Assembly: GCF_028745735.1 (NCBI RefSeq)
Contig: NZ_JAQZSM010000021.1
Location: 1-64,000, forward strand
DNA length: 64,000 nt
Source: Roseinatronobacter alkalisoli
GTDB taxonomy: Bacteria; Pseudomonadota; Alphaproteobacteria; Rhodobacterales; Rhodobacteraceae
Direction: 5' to 3'
The position numbers were made by a program, and so were the translations under genes. The notes beneath the pieces were generated by a model. It was given only the letters and a program-made list of their open reading frames with translations, searched no databases and was not told the DNA's origin. Every line of letters starts with the position of its first letter. Position 1 is the stretch's first letter. Of this stretch, positions 17,136 through 26,530 are shown piece by piece.

Positions 17136-19127
17136 ATGCGCGGAGGCAGAATACTCTGGGGTCAGATCACCGTCGTCTTCACCATCGTTCTGATGATGAC
17201 TTGGGCTGCGACGCAATGGGTGGCGTTCCGGTTCGGCTTCCAGCCACAGCTTGGAAGCCCCTGGTTCGATCTGGCGGGCTGGTCGGTTTATTATCCGCCA
17301 GCGTTCTTCTGGTGGTGGTTTTCCTTCGACGCCTATGCGCCCGCGATTTTCATCGAGGGTGCGATTATCGCCGCGTCTGGTGGGTTTCTTGCGATTGCCG
17401 CCGCCATCCTCATGTCGATCATCCGCGCGCGCGAAGCCTGCAACGTCGCCACCTACGGTTCGGCGCGATGGGCCGAGGATCGCGAAATCCATGCAGCCGG
17501 GCTGCTTGGCCCCGATGGTGTCCTGCTCGGTCGCCATCGCCAAGACTATCTGCGTCATGACGGACCCGAACATGTGTTGTGCTTTGCGCCCACGCGGTCG
17601 GGCAAGGGCGTCGGGCTGGTCGTGCCGACACTGCTCACCTGGCCGGGAAGCTGCATCGTCCATGACATCAAGGGCGAGAACTGGACCTTGACGGCAGGGT
17701 TTCGGGGAAAGCATGGTCGCGTTCTGCTGTTCGATCCGACCAATGCGAAGTCGTCAGCGTACAACCCGCTGCTGGAGGTGCGGCAGGGCGAGTGGGAGGT
17801 GCGCGACGTTCAGAACATTGCGGATATACTGGTCGATCCCGAAGGCAGCCTCGACAAGCGCAACCATTGGGAAAAGACCAGCCATAGCCTGCTCGTCGGC
17901 GCGATCTTGCACGTCCTCTATGCCGAGCAGGACAAGACGCTGGCGGGTGTAGCCAACTTTCTGTCCGATCCGCGCCGACCGGTTGAAGCCACGTTACGCG
18001 CGATGATGGGCACGCCGCATCTGGGCGAGGCAGGCGTTCATCCGGTCGTAGCCTCATCCGCGCGCGAGCTGCTGAACAAGAGTGAGAATGAACGTTCCGG
18101 CGTTCTCTCGACCGCCATGTCGTTTCTCGGCCTCTACCGCGACCCGGTTGTGGCGCGTGTCACAAACCGTTGCGATTGGCGCATTGCCGATCTGGTCGGC
18201 AGCCCACAGCCGGTCGCGCTCTACCTTGTTGTTCCGCCGAGCGACATCAACCGCACCAAGCCGCTGATCCGGCTCATCCTCAACCAGATCGGACGCAGGC
18301 TGACCGAGGAACTGACACTCTCCGGCAAGAGGCATCGCCTGCTTATGATGCTGGATGAGTTTCCGGCATTGGGCAGGCTCGACTTCTTTGAATCTGCGCT
18401 CGCGTTCATGGCCGGTTACGGCCTCAAATCCTTCCTGATCGCCCAGAGCCTGAACCAGATCGAGCGTGCCTATGGGCCGAATAATTCGATCCTCGACAAT
18501 TGCCATGTGCGCGTCGCCTTCGCCACAAATGATGAACGCACCGCCAAGCGCGTGTCGGACTCGCTCGGCACCGCGACCGAGTTGCGCGATTCCACCAACT
18601 ATGCCGGGCATAGGCTGGCCCCGTGGCTGGGGCATCTGATGGTCTCGCGGCAGGAAACCGCGCGGCCGCTGCTGACACCCGGCGAGATCATGCAGCTTCC
18701 GCCAACCGACGAAATCGTCATGGTGGCGGGCACGCCGCCGATCCGGGCGCAGAAGGCGCGCTATTTCGAGGATGCCCGATTACAAGAGCGCATCCTGCCG
18801 CCGCCCGACCTGGCAGCCGCATCGACGGCCGCGCCGTCAGCGCCAACCGACGACTGGACAAGCCGTGTCGTCTTGCCAGCAAAGAGGCCCACAGCAACCA
18901 CCGCAAGCGGCACCGAGGCCGATCCGGACAATGCCGGTATCCGCCGCGAGCCCGAATTGCCCGAGCATGAGGAAATCGTTCCGCCGCCGCCATCGCCCGC
19001 TCAGGAGTTCGACATTCTGGACGACGAACCGGACGTTGATGCGGCAATGGCCCGCGCGCTGCGCTCGCGCATGCGGATGGTCGCGCGGCAGGCGTCCATG
19101 AACCTCGATGACGGCATTGAGCTTTGA
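17136..19127 (+). CDS. traG: TraG/VirD4 type IV coupling protein
   Basis: This 663-aa protein has two or three N-terminal membrane segments (to about residue 100) and a RecA-like motor. Walker A is CFAPTRSGKGVGLVVPTLL near residue 149 and Walker B is LLMMLDEFPALGRLD near 402. It brings the relaxase-DNA complex to the type IV channel at the inner membrane. I use the ATG at 17,136 behind TTGGAG; an in-frame TTG lies at 17,118. The acidic, proline-rich tail is typical. The gene looks intact although its relaxase partner is missing from this element. Confidence 0.93.
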   Translation: MRGGRILWGQITVVFTIVLMMTWAATQWVAFRFGFQPQLGSPWFDLAGWSVYYPPAFFWWWFSFDAYAPAIFIEGAIIAASGGFLAIAAAILMSIIRAREACNVATYGSARWAEDREIHAAGLLGPDGVLLGRHRQDYLRHDGPEHVLCFAPTRSGKGVGLVVPTLLTWPGSCIVHDIKGENWTLTAGFRGKHGRVLLFDPTNAKSSAYNPLLEVRQGEWEVRDVQNIADILVDPEGSLDKRNHWEKTSHSLLVGAILHVLYAEQDKTLAGVANFLSDPRRPVEATLRAMMGTPHLGEAGVHPVVASSARELLNKSENERSGVLSTAMSFLGLYRDPVVARVTNRCDWRIADLVGSPQPVALYLVVPPSDINRTKPLIRLILNQIGRRLTEELTLSGKRHRLLMMLDEFPALGRLDFFESALAFMAGYGLKSFLIAQSLNQIERAYGPNNSILDNCHVRVAFATNDERTAKRVSDSLGTATELRDSTNYAGHRLAPWLGHLMVSRQETARPLLTPGEIMQLPPTDEIVMVAGTPPIRAQKARYFEDARLQERILPPPDLAAASTAAPSAPTDDWTSRVVLPAKRPTATTASGTEADPDNAGIRREPELPEHEEIVPPPPSPAQEFDILDDEPDVDAAMARALRSRMRMVARQASMNLDDGIEL

Positions 19128-19137
19128 AGGAGAGGCA

Positions 19138-19575
19138 ATGAGACCCCGCACACGCATGAACGTCTATTTCGACCCGGAACTGCTCAAACAGGTCGAGGCC
19201 CTGTCGCTGCGCCGACAGGTCTCGAAGTCCGCAATTATCGAGGCGGCGGTCGCCTCCTTCCTGTCGGGCGACACATCGGATCGGCTGGAAGCGGCCATGT
19301 CGCGCCGGCTGGACAGGATCAGCCGCCAGATCGACACGCTCGACGAAGACCTCGCCATCCTCGGCGAAATCATTTCGCTGTTCATCCGCTTCTGGCTGAC
19401 GACCACCCCGCCGCTGCCCGACAACGCCAAACAGTCCGCCCGCATCAAGGGGAATGAACGGTTCGAGGGCTTCATGCTGAGCCTTGGCCGCAGGCTGGCT
19501 ACCGGGGACAGGTTTTTGAAAGAACTGTCGCGCGACGTCGAGCCGGATAGCGATGCGGCCCCGGACCCAAGCTGA
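19138..19575 (+). CDS. CopG-type ribbon-helix-helix protein
   Basis: This 145-aa protein starts with a ribbon-helix-helix fold, RMNVYFDPELLKQVEALSLR then VSKSAIIEAAVASFL. A helical region with a hydrophobic stretch (ILGEIISLFIRFWLTT) follows. The ATG lies 8 bases after AAGGAGAGG, right behind traG. In related elements a gene of this kind sits between traG and trbB. It may act at the transfer origin or repress the transfer genes; both are inferred from position. Confidence 0.82.
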   Translation: MRPRTRMNVYFDPELLKQVEALSLRRQVSKSAIIEAAVASFLSGDTSDRLEAAMSRRLDRISRQIDTLDEDLAILGEIISLFIRFWLTTTPPLPDNAKQSARIKGNERFEGFMLSLGRRLATGDRFLKELSRDVEPDSDAAPDPS

Positions 19576-19591
19576 CGATTCATCATAATCA

Positions 19592-20203
19592 TCAGGAACC
19601 TATGTTGGCAGCCGCCAATGCAATCCCGAAGCCGACCAGCAGGACGCCGAAAGTCCGGTCGATCCAATGGCGCACGCCGAAAATCCGCTTCTGGATACGC
19701 GGAGCGCCAAAGAACAGACTGACAGCGGAAAACCACACCACATGAGCCAGCGAGATGAACAGCCCGTAGGCAATCCGTGTCGCCAGCGGCGTATCCACCT
19801 GAATGACCTGCATGAACAGGCTGACGATGAAGATGGTGGTCTTCGGGTTCAATACGTTCGTCAGGAACCCTATCCGTAGGGCCCCAAGATCAGACAGGGT
19901 CTTTTCGTTCGTCGCAACCGGACCCTCTACCTTGGAGCTGAACAGCATCTTCGCGCCCAGCGAGACCAGATAGGCCGCGCCAACCAGCTTCATAATGTTG
20001 AACAGGCCCGGTGACTCGCGGATCAGCACCCCGATGCCGAGCAGCGTATAGCTGACATGCACCAGCACACCCAAGCCGATGCCGAGCGCGGTCAGAATGC
20101 CCGCGCGGTGGGAGAGCGACAGCGAGTTGCGCGACACCATGGCGAAGTCCGGCCCCGGGCTGATAACGGCGAAGATGGTGATGACGGCGAGCAATTCGGC
20201 CAT
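19592..20203 (-). CDS. LysE/RhtB family amino-acid exporter
   Basis: This 203-aa protein has about six membrane helices and the LysE/RhtB opening ITIFAVISPGPDFAMVSRNS, plus GFLTNVLNPKTTIFIVSLF. The family exports amino acids or their analogues across the inner membrane. It is transcribed divergently from a LysR gene, its probable regulator. The two form a cassette inserted between the ribbon-helix-helix gene and trbB, which are normally adjacent. Confidence 0.9.
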   Translation of the reverse strand: MAELLAVITIFAVISPGPDFAMVSRNSLSLSHRAGILTALGIGLGVLVHVSYTLLGIGVLIRESPGLFNIMKLVGAAYLVSLGAKMLFSSKVEGPVATNEKTLSDLGALRIGFLTNVLNPKTTIFIVSLFMQVIQVDTPLATRIAYGLFISLAHVVWFSAVSLFFGAPRIQKRIFGVRHWIDRTFGVLLVGFGIALAAANIGS

Positions 20204-20296
20204 AGGCGCATCCTTTCGGTTTTCCCTTTGCGTAACGCGGTGATGACGACGGCAAAAACGATGACTTCTGACAGAATGTGTGAGAATAAATCACCT

Positions 20297-21184
20297 ATGA
20301 GACAGCACATCACATCGCTCCCCGCGCTCGCCTGCTTTCGGGTTGCTGCCGAGCTTGAGAGTTTCAGTAAGGCAGCGGATCGCCTGAGTCTGACGCACGG
20401 CGCTGTCAGCCGGGCGGTACGGCTGCTTGAGGCAGACCTTGGCACGTCCCTGTTCGAGCGCCGCAATCGTGCGGTTTTTCTGACAGATGCGGGGCGCAGG
20501 CTGTCGCAGGTGGTTGCGCGGGGTCTCGGCGAGATCGAAGAGGAAGCGCAGCGCATCAAAGCCGAATACGCCAACGCGCCCGTCACAGTGTCGTGCGAGC
20601 CGACCCTGATGATGCGCTGGCTCATCCCCCGGATGCCGCAATTCCACGCCGCGCATCCGGCCGCCGATGTCCGCCTGCTGGCGGGCGGCGGGCCGGTGTC
20701 CCTCGGATCGGGCATAGACCTTGCCATCCGCCGCAATGACTTCACCTGGCCGGAAACCTACCTTGCGCAGCACCTTTTCGATGAGCGGATAGGCCCGGTC
20801 TGCCGCCCCGACAAGGCTGCGGCCTTCTTCGATTCCGACCGGATAAATGCGGCGACCATGCTGCTGCATACGCGCACGCGGCCCTCAGCCTGGACGACAT
20901 GGGCCGAAATCGCTGGCGAAACTTCTCCGGCCAATCCCGGACAGGATTTCGAGCATTTCTATTTCAGCCTGCAAGCGGCCGTCGCGGGCCTGGGTGTCGC
21001 AATCGGGCCGTGGCATCTTGTTCAGGACGATATTCGCGCGGGAATGCTTGCCGCGCCCAAAGGCTTCCATGTGGATGGAAGCGCGTATTTCGTGCTTTCG
21101 GCGCGAGAACCGGAAAGCGACTCGCCAGCCGCCGTATTTCGACACTGGCTGGCCAATCTGGCGTCCGGGGAAACACAGGCATAA
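20297..21184 (+). CDS. LysR/GcvA-type regulator
   Basis: This 295-aa protein begins MRQHITSLPALACFRVAAEL and has the helix-turn-helix SFSKAADRLSLTHGAVSRAV with EADLGTSLFERRNR. The effector domain resembles GcvA/DsdC-type regulators (GSGIDLAIRRND). I start it at 20,297; an in-frame ATG lies 24 bases upstream, and the open frame beyond that lies over the LysE gene. It probably activates the divergent lysE-like gene. Confidence 0.86.
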   Translation: MRQHITSLPALACFRVAAELESFSKAADRLSLTHGAVSRAVRLLEADLGTSLFERRNRAVFLTDAGRRLSQVVARGLGEIEEEAQRIKAEYANAPVTVSCEPTLMMRWLIPRMPQFHAAHPAADVRLLAGGGPVSLGSGIDLAIRRNDFTWPETYLAQHLFDERIGPVCRPDKAAAFFDSDRINAATMLLHTRTRPSAWTTWAEIAGETSPANPGQDFEHFYFSLQAAVAGLGVAIGPWHLVQDDIRAGMLAAPKGFHVDGSAYFVLSAREPESDSPAAVFRHWLANLASGETQA

Positions 21185-21339
21185 CCGCCGCCGCCACTTC
21201 AACCCATCCTATTCGCCGCCGTTCCCCGCTGATGCCCGCGCGCTCGTAAATACTTGTTGAAGCAGTCCAATTTCGGGCTTTCTTAATCAACCTCGATGCG
21301 GGGACCGTCTGTCGCGCCCCGCGAGAAATCGGGGCCTGG

Positions 21340-22335
21340 ATGACTGCCACACACCACAGACCGGAGGCGATTCAGCGCGGCGCACGCATGTTGCGCACCG
21401 CGCTCGGCCCCGCCATTGCCCGGCTGCTCGAAGACCCGGCCGTGGTCGAGGTGATGTTGAACCCGGACGGGTGGTTGTGGGTCGACCGCCTGCCTGAAGG
21501 GCTGTCCGAAACTGGTGAGCGCCTGTCAGCTGCCGATGGCGAACGCATCGTGCGGCTGGTCGCGCATCATGTCGGTGCAGAAGTCCATTCGCGTAGTCCG
21601 CGCGTCTCGGCCGAACTGCCGGAGAGCGGCGAGCGGTTTGAAGGTCTACTGCCGCCGGTTGTCGCCGCGCCGGCCTTCGCCATCCGCAAGCCCGCCGTCG
21701 CTGTGTTCACGCTCGACGATTACGTCGCCGCCGGCATCATGTCCGCCAATCAGGCTTTGAGCCTGCGCGTGGCCGTTTCCTCGCGCGCCAACATCCTCGT
21801 GGCTGGCGGCACCAGCACGGGCAAGACCACGCTGACCAACGCGCTGCTCGCCGAGGTGGCGAAGACGCAGGATCGCGTCGTCATCATCGAGGATACGCGC
21901 GAGCTGCAATGCGCCGCGCCGAACCTTGTGGCAATGCGGACGAAAGATGGTGTGGCGACGCTCTCCGATCTGGTCCGTTCCTCGCTGCGCCTGCGCCCCG
22001 ACCGCATCCCAATCGGCGAGGTGCGCGGCCCCGAAGCCCTCGACCTCCTGAAAGCCTGGGGAACAGGGCATCCCGGCGGCATTGGCACCATCCATGCCGG
22101 TTCCGGCATCGGCGCGCTGCGTCGTCTCGAGCAGCTAATCCAGGAAGCGGTCGTCACCGTCCCGCGCGCCCTGATCGCGGAAACCATCGACCTTGTTGCC
22201 GTCCTTTCCGGGCGCGGTTCCGCGCGCCGGTTGGCCGAACTCGCCCACGTCGAAGCGCTGGGGCCGGACGGCGACTACCGCGTCACGCATTCCATCCCTT
22301 TGGCAATCCCCACCAGCACAGGAGAATCTTCATGA
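21340..22335 (+). CDS. trbB: TrbB conjugative transfer ATPase (VirB11-like)
   Basis: This 331-aa secretion ATPase carries Walker [17 protein letters not shown] near residue 155, the Asp box [12 protein letters not shown], Walker B-like [18 protein letters not shown] and the His box [13 protein letters not shown]. It forms a hexamer at the cytoplasmic base of the type IV channel and powers pilus assembly and DNA transfer. It opens the trb operon and overlaps trbC by four bases. All key motifs are present. Confidence 0.94.
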   Translation: MTATHHRPEAIQRGARMLRTALGPAIARLLEDPAVVEVMLNPDGWLWVDRLPEGLSETGERLSAADGERIVRLVAHHVGAEVHSRSPRVSAELPESGERFEGLLPPVVAAPAFAIRKPAVAVFTLDDYVAAGIMSANQALSLRVAVSSRANILVAGGTSTGKTTLTNALLAEVAKTQDRVVIIEDTRELQCAAPNLVAMRTKDGVATLSDLVRSSLRLRPDRIPIGEVRGPEALDLLKAWGTGHPGGIGTIHAGSGIGALRRLEQLIQEAVVTVPRALIAETIDLVAVLSGRGSARRLAELAHVEALGPDGDYRVTHSIPLAIPTSTGESS

Positions 22336-22664
22336 TCCGCACGCTCACGCGCGGCTATCGCCGCATGGCGACCGTCGCATCCACCCTTGCCATCAGCATC
22401 ATGCTCGCGCCGGTCGCCCATGCGTCCGGTTCATCAATGCCGTGGGAAGCGCCGTTGCAATCCATCCTCCAATCCATTGAGGGGCCGGTCGCCAAGATCA
22501 TCGCCGTCATCATCATCATCATGACTGGCCTGACGTTGGCCTTCGGCGATACGGGTGGCGGTTTTCGCAAGCTGATCCAGATCGTGTTCGGCCTGTCGAT
22601 TGCGTTCGCCGCGTCGAGCTTCTTCCTGTCGTTCTTCTCGTTCGGCGGCGGGGCGCTCATCTGA
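22332..22664 (+). CDS. trbC: TrbC pilin (VirB2-like)
   Basis: This 110-aa protein has a signal sequence ending around APVAHASG, followed by two long hydrophobic helices (PVAKIIAVIIIIMTGLTLAF and LIQIVFGLSIAFAASSFFLS). This is the layout of the conjugative pilus subunit. It overlaps trbB (ATGA) and trbD (TGATG). Confidence 0.88.
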   Translation: MIRTLTRGYRRMATVASTLAISIMLAPVAHASGSSMPWEAPLQSILQSIEGPVAKIIAVIIIIMTGLTLAFGDTGGGFRKLIQIVFGLSIAFAASSFFLSFFSFGGGALI

Positions 22665-22945
22665 TGGCGGCGGGCCTCGAACAACTCGATGCGGTGCCGG
22701 GATTTTTGGTCCCGGTCCACAGGGCGCTGACCGAGCATATCCTGCTCGGCGGTGCTCCACGCTCCATCGCCATCATGAACGGGACGCTTGCCGGGGCCGT
22801 GGGCCTTGGCCTGCGTCTCTGGCTGGTCGGCATCGCTATCTGGGCGGTCGGGCATTTTCTGGCGGTCTGGGCGGCAAAGCGCGATCCGCTCTTTGTCGAG
22901 GTGGGGCGCAGGCATCTGCGTATCCCGGCATTTCTGTCGGTGTGA
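22664..22945 (+). CDS. trbD: TrbD (VirB3-like) inner membrane protein
   Basis: This 93-aa protein has a central hydrophobic hairpin, GTLAGAVGLGLRLWLVG then AIWAVGHFLAVWA, and ends KRDPLFVEVGRRHLR, a pattern typical of VirB3/TrbD. It anchors the TrbE ATPase in the inner membrane. The start overlaps the trbC stop, and trbE follows after 9 bases. Confidence 0.88.
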   Translation: MAAGLEQLDAVPGFLVPVHRALTEHILLGGAPRSIAIMNGTLAGAVGLGLRLWLVGIAIWAVGHFLAVWAAKRDPLFVEVGRRHLRIPAFLSV

Positions 22946-22954
22946 GGGACGTCC

Positions 22955-25465
22955 ATGATGAACCTTGCCGAATACCGCCGCACCGCTGCGCGTCTCGCCG
23001 ACTATCTGCCTTGGGCTGCGCTGGTCGGCTCGGGCGTTGTCCTGAACAAGGACGGTTCGTTCCAGCGCACAGCCAGGTTTCGCGGTCCCGATCTGGATTC
23101 CGCTGTCGCTGCGGAGGTGGTCGCTGTCGCCGGACGCATTAACAATGCCGTGCGACGTCTCGGCGCCGGCTGGAGCATCTTCGTCGAGGCGCAGCGCTCA
23201 GCTGCTGCGACCTATCCCGACAGTACCTTCCCTGACACCGCATCTGCGTTGCTTGACGCTGAACGGAAAGCTGCCTTCGAGGAGGCCGGGGCGCATTTCG
23301 TATCCGGCTATTTCCTGACCATCCTCTGGCTGCCACCCGCCGAGGACGCCGCGCGCGCCGAAACCTGGCTCTATGAGGGCCGCGAGCAATTCGGCGTCAA
23401 TCCATGGGAGCTGTTGCGCGGCTTTGTGGATCGCACCGACCGCATCCTGGCGCTGCTCGACGGTTTCATGCCGGAGTGTCGCTGGCTCGATGACACCGAG
23501 ACGCTGACCTACCTGCATTCGACGGTATCCACGAACCGGCATCGCCTCCGCGTGCCCGAGGTACCGATGTATCTCGATGCTTTGCTGGCTGATCAGCCTC
23601 TGACCGGCGGGCTGGAGCCGCGGCTCGGCGATCAGCACCTTCGCGTGCTGACCATCACCGGCTTTCCGACCGCGACAACACCCGGACTGCTCGACGAGAT
23701 GAACCGGCTGGCCTTCCCGTATCGGTGGAGCACGCGGGCGATCCTGATGGACAAGACTGACGCAACCCGGCTGCTGACCCGCATCCGGCGCCAATGGTTC
23801 GCCAAGCGCAAGAGCATCGCCGCGATTCTCAAGGAGGTGATGACCAACGAGCAGTCCGCGCTCGTGGACACCGATGCCGCGAACAAGGCCGCCGATGCGG
23901 ATATGGCTTTGCAGGAACTCGGGGCGGACGTGGCGGGCATGGCCTATGTCACCGCGACCGTCACGGTCTGGGATGCTGATCCGCGTATCGCCGACGAGAA
24001 ACTGCGGTTGGTCGAGAAGATCATCCAGGGCCGCGACTTCACCGCCATGGCCGAGAACGTCAACGCGGTGGACGCATGGCTCGGATCGCTTCCGGGGCAC
24101 GCCTACGCGAACGTGCGGCAGCCGCCCATCAGCACTTTGAATCTCGCCCACATGATCCCGCTTTCGGCGGTGTGGGCGGGGCCGGAACGGGACGAGCATT
24201 TCGGCGACGCTCCATTGCTTTACGCCAGGACCGAAGGCTCCACCCCGTTCCGGTTATCCCTTCATGTCGGCGACGTGGGCCACACCCTCGTCGTCGGCCC
24301 CACGGGTGCAGGCAAAAGCGTGCTGCTTGCCCTCATGGCCTTGCAGTTCCGCCGCTACGAGCTTTCACAGGTCTTCGCCTTCGACTTCGGCGGCTCGATT
24401 CGCGCCGCAGCCCTCGCCATGGGAGGCGACTGGCACGACCTCGGCGGCGGGCTGACGGATGGGGCGGACAATTCCGTTTCGCTTCAGCCGCTTGCCCAGA
24501 TCGACGACGCTTATGAACGGGCATGGGTCGCTGGCTGGCTGGGCGCGATCCTCATGCGCGAGGGCATCGCGATCACGCCCGAGGTGAAGGAACATATCTG
24601 GACGGCGCTGACCTCGCTGGCCTCTGCGCCGGTCGGGGAACGCACCATCACCGGCCTTGCGGTTCTGCTGCAATCCGGAGAGCTGAAACAGGCGCTCCGC
24701 CCATACTGCATCGGCGGTGCCTATGGGCGGCTGCTGGATGCAGAGGCCGAACATCTGGGTTCGGCGGATGTTCAGGCGTTCGAGATCGAGGGGCTTGTCG
24801 GAACCGGCGCGACCCCGGCTGTCCTGTCCTACCTGTTCCATCGCATTAGCGACCGGCTCGACGGCCGGCCCACGCTGCTCATCATCGATGAGGGCTGGCT
24901 TGCACTCGATGACGAGGGGTTCGCCAGCCAGCTTCGTGAATGGCTCAAAACGCTGCGCAAGAAAAACGCCTCCGTCATCTTCGCCACGCAAAGCTTGTCC
25001 GACATTGATGGAAGCGATATCGCGCCTGCGATTATCGAGAGCTGCCCGACGCGGCTTCTGCTGCCGAACGAGCGCGCCATCGAGCCGCAGATCACCGCCA
25101 TCTATCGCCGCTTCGGTTTGAACGACCGACAGATCGAAATCCTCGCACGGGCCACGCCGAAGCGGGATTACTACTGCCAGAGCCGCAGGGGAAATCGCCT
25201 GTTCGAGCTTGGCCTGTCCGAAGTCGGGCTCGCGCTCTGCGCTGCATCCTCCAAATCCGATCAGGCCGCCATCGAGCGCATCCACGCTGAGCATGGCCGC
25301 GAGGGTTTCCTCGCCGCCTGGCTGCGTGAGCGCGGCGTGGATTGGGCCGCGGATCTGATTCCGGACCTCACCAATCTCGCAACCGAAAGTAAGCCCCTAC
25401 CGCTCACGGTTCCCGAGAGCGGCGACATCAGACACACCCCGGAGGAAAAGGAGACGACCCCATGA
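22955..25465 (+). CDS. trbE: TrbE conjugative ATPase (VirB4-like)
   Basis: This 836-aa protein has the CagE/TrbE N-terminal domain and a C-terminal motor with Walker A VVGPTGAGKSVLLALMAL near residue 450, Walker B TLLIIDEGWLALDDEG near 640, and KKNASVIFATQSLSDI. It energises assembly of the type IV secretion channel. ATG codons at 22,955 and 22,958 are both possible starts. The gene has full family length and overlaps trbJ by four bases. Confidence 0.94.
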   Translation: MMNLAEYRRTAARLADYLPWAALVGSGVVLNKDGSFQRTARFRGPDLDSAVAAEVVAVAGRINNAVRRLGAGWSIFVEAQRSAAATYPDSTFPDTASALLDAERKAAFEEAGAHFVSGYFLTILWLPPAEDAARAETWLYEGREQFGVNPWELLRGFVDRTDRILALLDGFMPECRWLDDTETLTYLHSTVSTNRHRLRVPEVPMYLDALLADQPLTGGLEPRLGDQHLRVLTITGFPTATTPGLLDEMNRLAFPYRWSTRAILMDKTDATRLLTRIRRQWFAKRKSIAAILKEVMTNEQSALVDTDAANKAADADMALQELGADVAGMAYVTATVTVWDADPRIADEKLRLVEKIIQGRDFTAMAENVNAVDAWLGSLPGHAYANVRQPPISTLNLAHMIPLSAVWAGPERDEHFGDAPLLYARTEGSTPFRLSLHVGDVGHTLVVGPTGAGKSVLLALMALQFRRYELSQVFAFDFGGSIRAAALAMGGDWHDLGGGLTDGADNSVSLQPLAQIDDAYERAWVAGWLGAILMREGIAITPEVKEHIWTALTSLASAPVGERTITGLAVLLQSGELKQALRPYCIGGAYGRLLDAEAEHLGSADVQAFEIEGLVGTGATPAVLSYLFHRISDRLDGRPTLLIIDEGWLALDDEGFASQLREWLKTLRKKNASVIFATQSLSDIDGSDIAPAIIESCPTRLLLPNERAIEPQITAIYRRFGLNDRQIEILARATPKRDYYCQSRRGNRLFELGLSEVGLALCAASSKSDQAAIERIHAEHGREGFLAAWLRERGVDWAADLIPDLTNLATESKPLPLTVPESGDIRHTPEEKETTP

Positions 25466-26253
25466 CAATCAAAATGCCCCGGATCACGCGTATGGTGAGC
25501 GCCTCAGCGCTGGCGATTGCGCTTGCCTCACCCCTGGCGCTGGCCCCGGTGTTCATGACACCAGCCCATGCGTTCTTTGGCTTCGGTCGCATCGTTTATG
25601 ACCCGACCAACCACGCAGAGAACCTGTTGACCGCTGCCCGGACGCTGGAACAGATCAACAACCAGATCACCTCGCTCCAGAACGAGGCGCAGATGCTGAT
25701 CAACCAGGCCCGCAACCTCGCGAGCCTGCCTTACTCGTCACTTCAGCAACTCCAGCAAAACGTCCAACGGACCCAGCAGCTTCTGGGGCAGGCCCAGAAC
25801 ATCGCTTTCGACGTCCAAAGCATCGACCAGATGTTCCAGCAGGACTACGGCAACCTGTCTCTGACAGTGACCGACGCCCAAATGATCACTGATGCGCGCT
25901 CGCGCTGGGAGAATACAGTCGGAGGCTTGCAGGATGCCATGCGGGTGCAGGCCGGTGTGGTTGGCAATATCGACAGCAACCGTACGCAGATGTCGGAGCT
26001 TGTCGGCCATAGCCAAGGGGCGACCGGTGCGCTTCAGGCAACGCAGGCCGGCAACCAGCTTCTCGCTCTTCAGTCGCAACAGCTGTCCGACCTGATTGCG
26101 GTCATCTCGGCCAATGGACGGGCGGAGGCCTTGTCGGAGGCGGAGCGCGCCACGGCCGCCGAACAAGGGCGCATCCAGCGCGAGCGCTTTCTGACGCCCG
26201 GCAGCGGCTATCAGCCGGGCATTGCGCGGATGTTCAACCGCAGCATCAACTGA
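25462..26253 (+). CDS. trbJ: TrbJ (VirB5-like) channel or pilus-tip protein
   Basis: This 263-aa protein has a signal peptide that probably ends at MTPAHAFFGFG. A long glutamine-rich coiled region follows (LEQINNQITSLQNEAQ, LQQLQQNVQRTQQLL), with a conserved C-terminus around PGSGYQPGIARMFN. It is a periplasmic component of the trb mating channel. Confidence 0.88.
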   Translation: MTIKMPRITRMVSASALAIALASPLALAPVFMTPAHAFFGFGRIVYDPTNHAENLLTAARTLEQINNQITSLQNEAQMLINQARNLASLPYSSLQQLQQNVQRTQQLLGQAQNIAFDVQSIDQMFQQDYGNLSLTVTDAQMITDARSRWENTVGGLQDAMRVQAGVVGNIDSNRTQMSELVGHSQGATGALQATQAGNQLLALQSQQLSDLIAVISANGRAEALSEAERATAAEQGRIQRERFLTPGSGYQPGIARMFNRSIN

Positions 26254-26267
26254 CCGGGAGGCACGCC

Positions 26268-26528
26268 ATGGATGGCAAGATGCTGGCCCGACTCGGGCCC
26301 GTGGTATTCATCGCCATCGCCTTGACAGTGACCGCCATCGAAATGGCGCGGAAGGACGAACCTTCCGCGCCCCGTCCTGCGCCAGCTCTTCAACCGTCGG
26401 CCGATCCGCTGCGCGAGAGCCTGCGCCGTTGCCAGCAACTGGGAGAGGCCGCAGTGAGCGATCCCGACTGCCTCGCCACCTGGGCAGAAAGCCGCGATCG
26501 CTTCCTTGGCCGCAACGAGGCGCGCTGA
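26268..26528 (+). CDS. trbK: TrbK-alt-like entry exclusion protein
   Basis: This 86-aa protein has one N-terminal membrane segment (GPVVFIAIALTVTAIEM), then a proline-rich linker and a conserved tail with LRRCQQLGEAAVSDPDC and WAESRDRFLG. Proteins of this kind lie between trbJ and trbL and are annotated as TrbK-alt. A role in blocking redundant DNA entry is inferred from position. It starts 14 bases after trbJ. Confidence 0.82.
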   Translation: MDGKMLARLGPVVFIAIALTVTAIEMARKDEPSAPRPAPALQPSADPLRESLRRCQQLGEAAVSDPDCLATWAESRDRFLGRNEAR

Positions 26529-26530
26529 GC

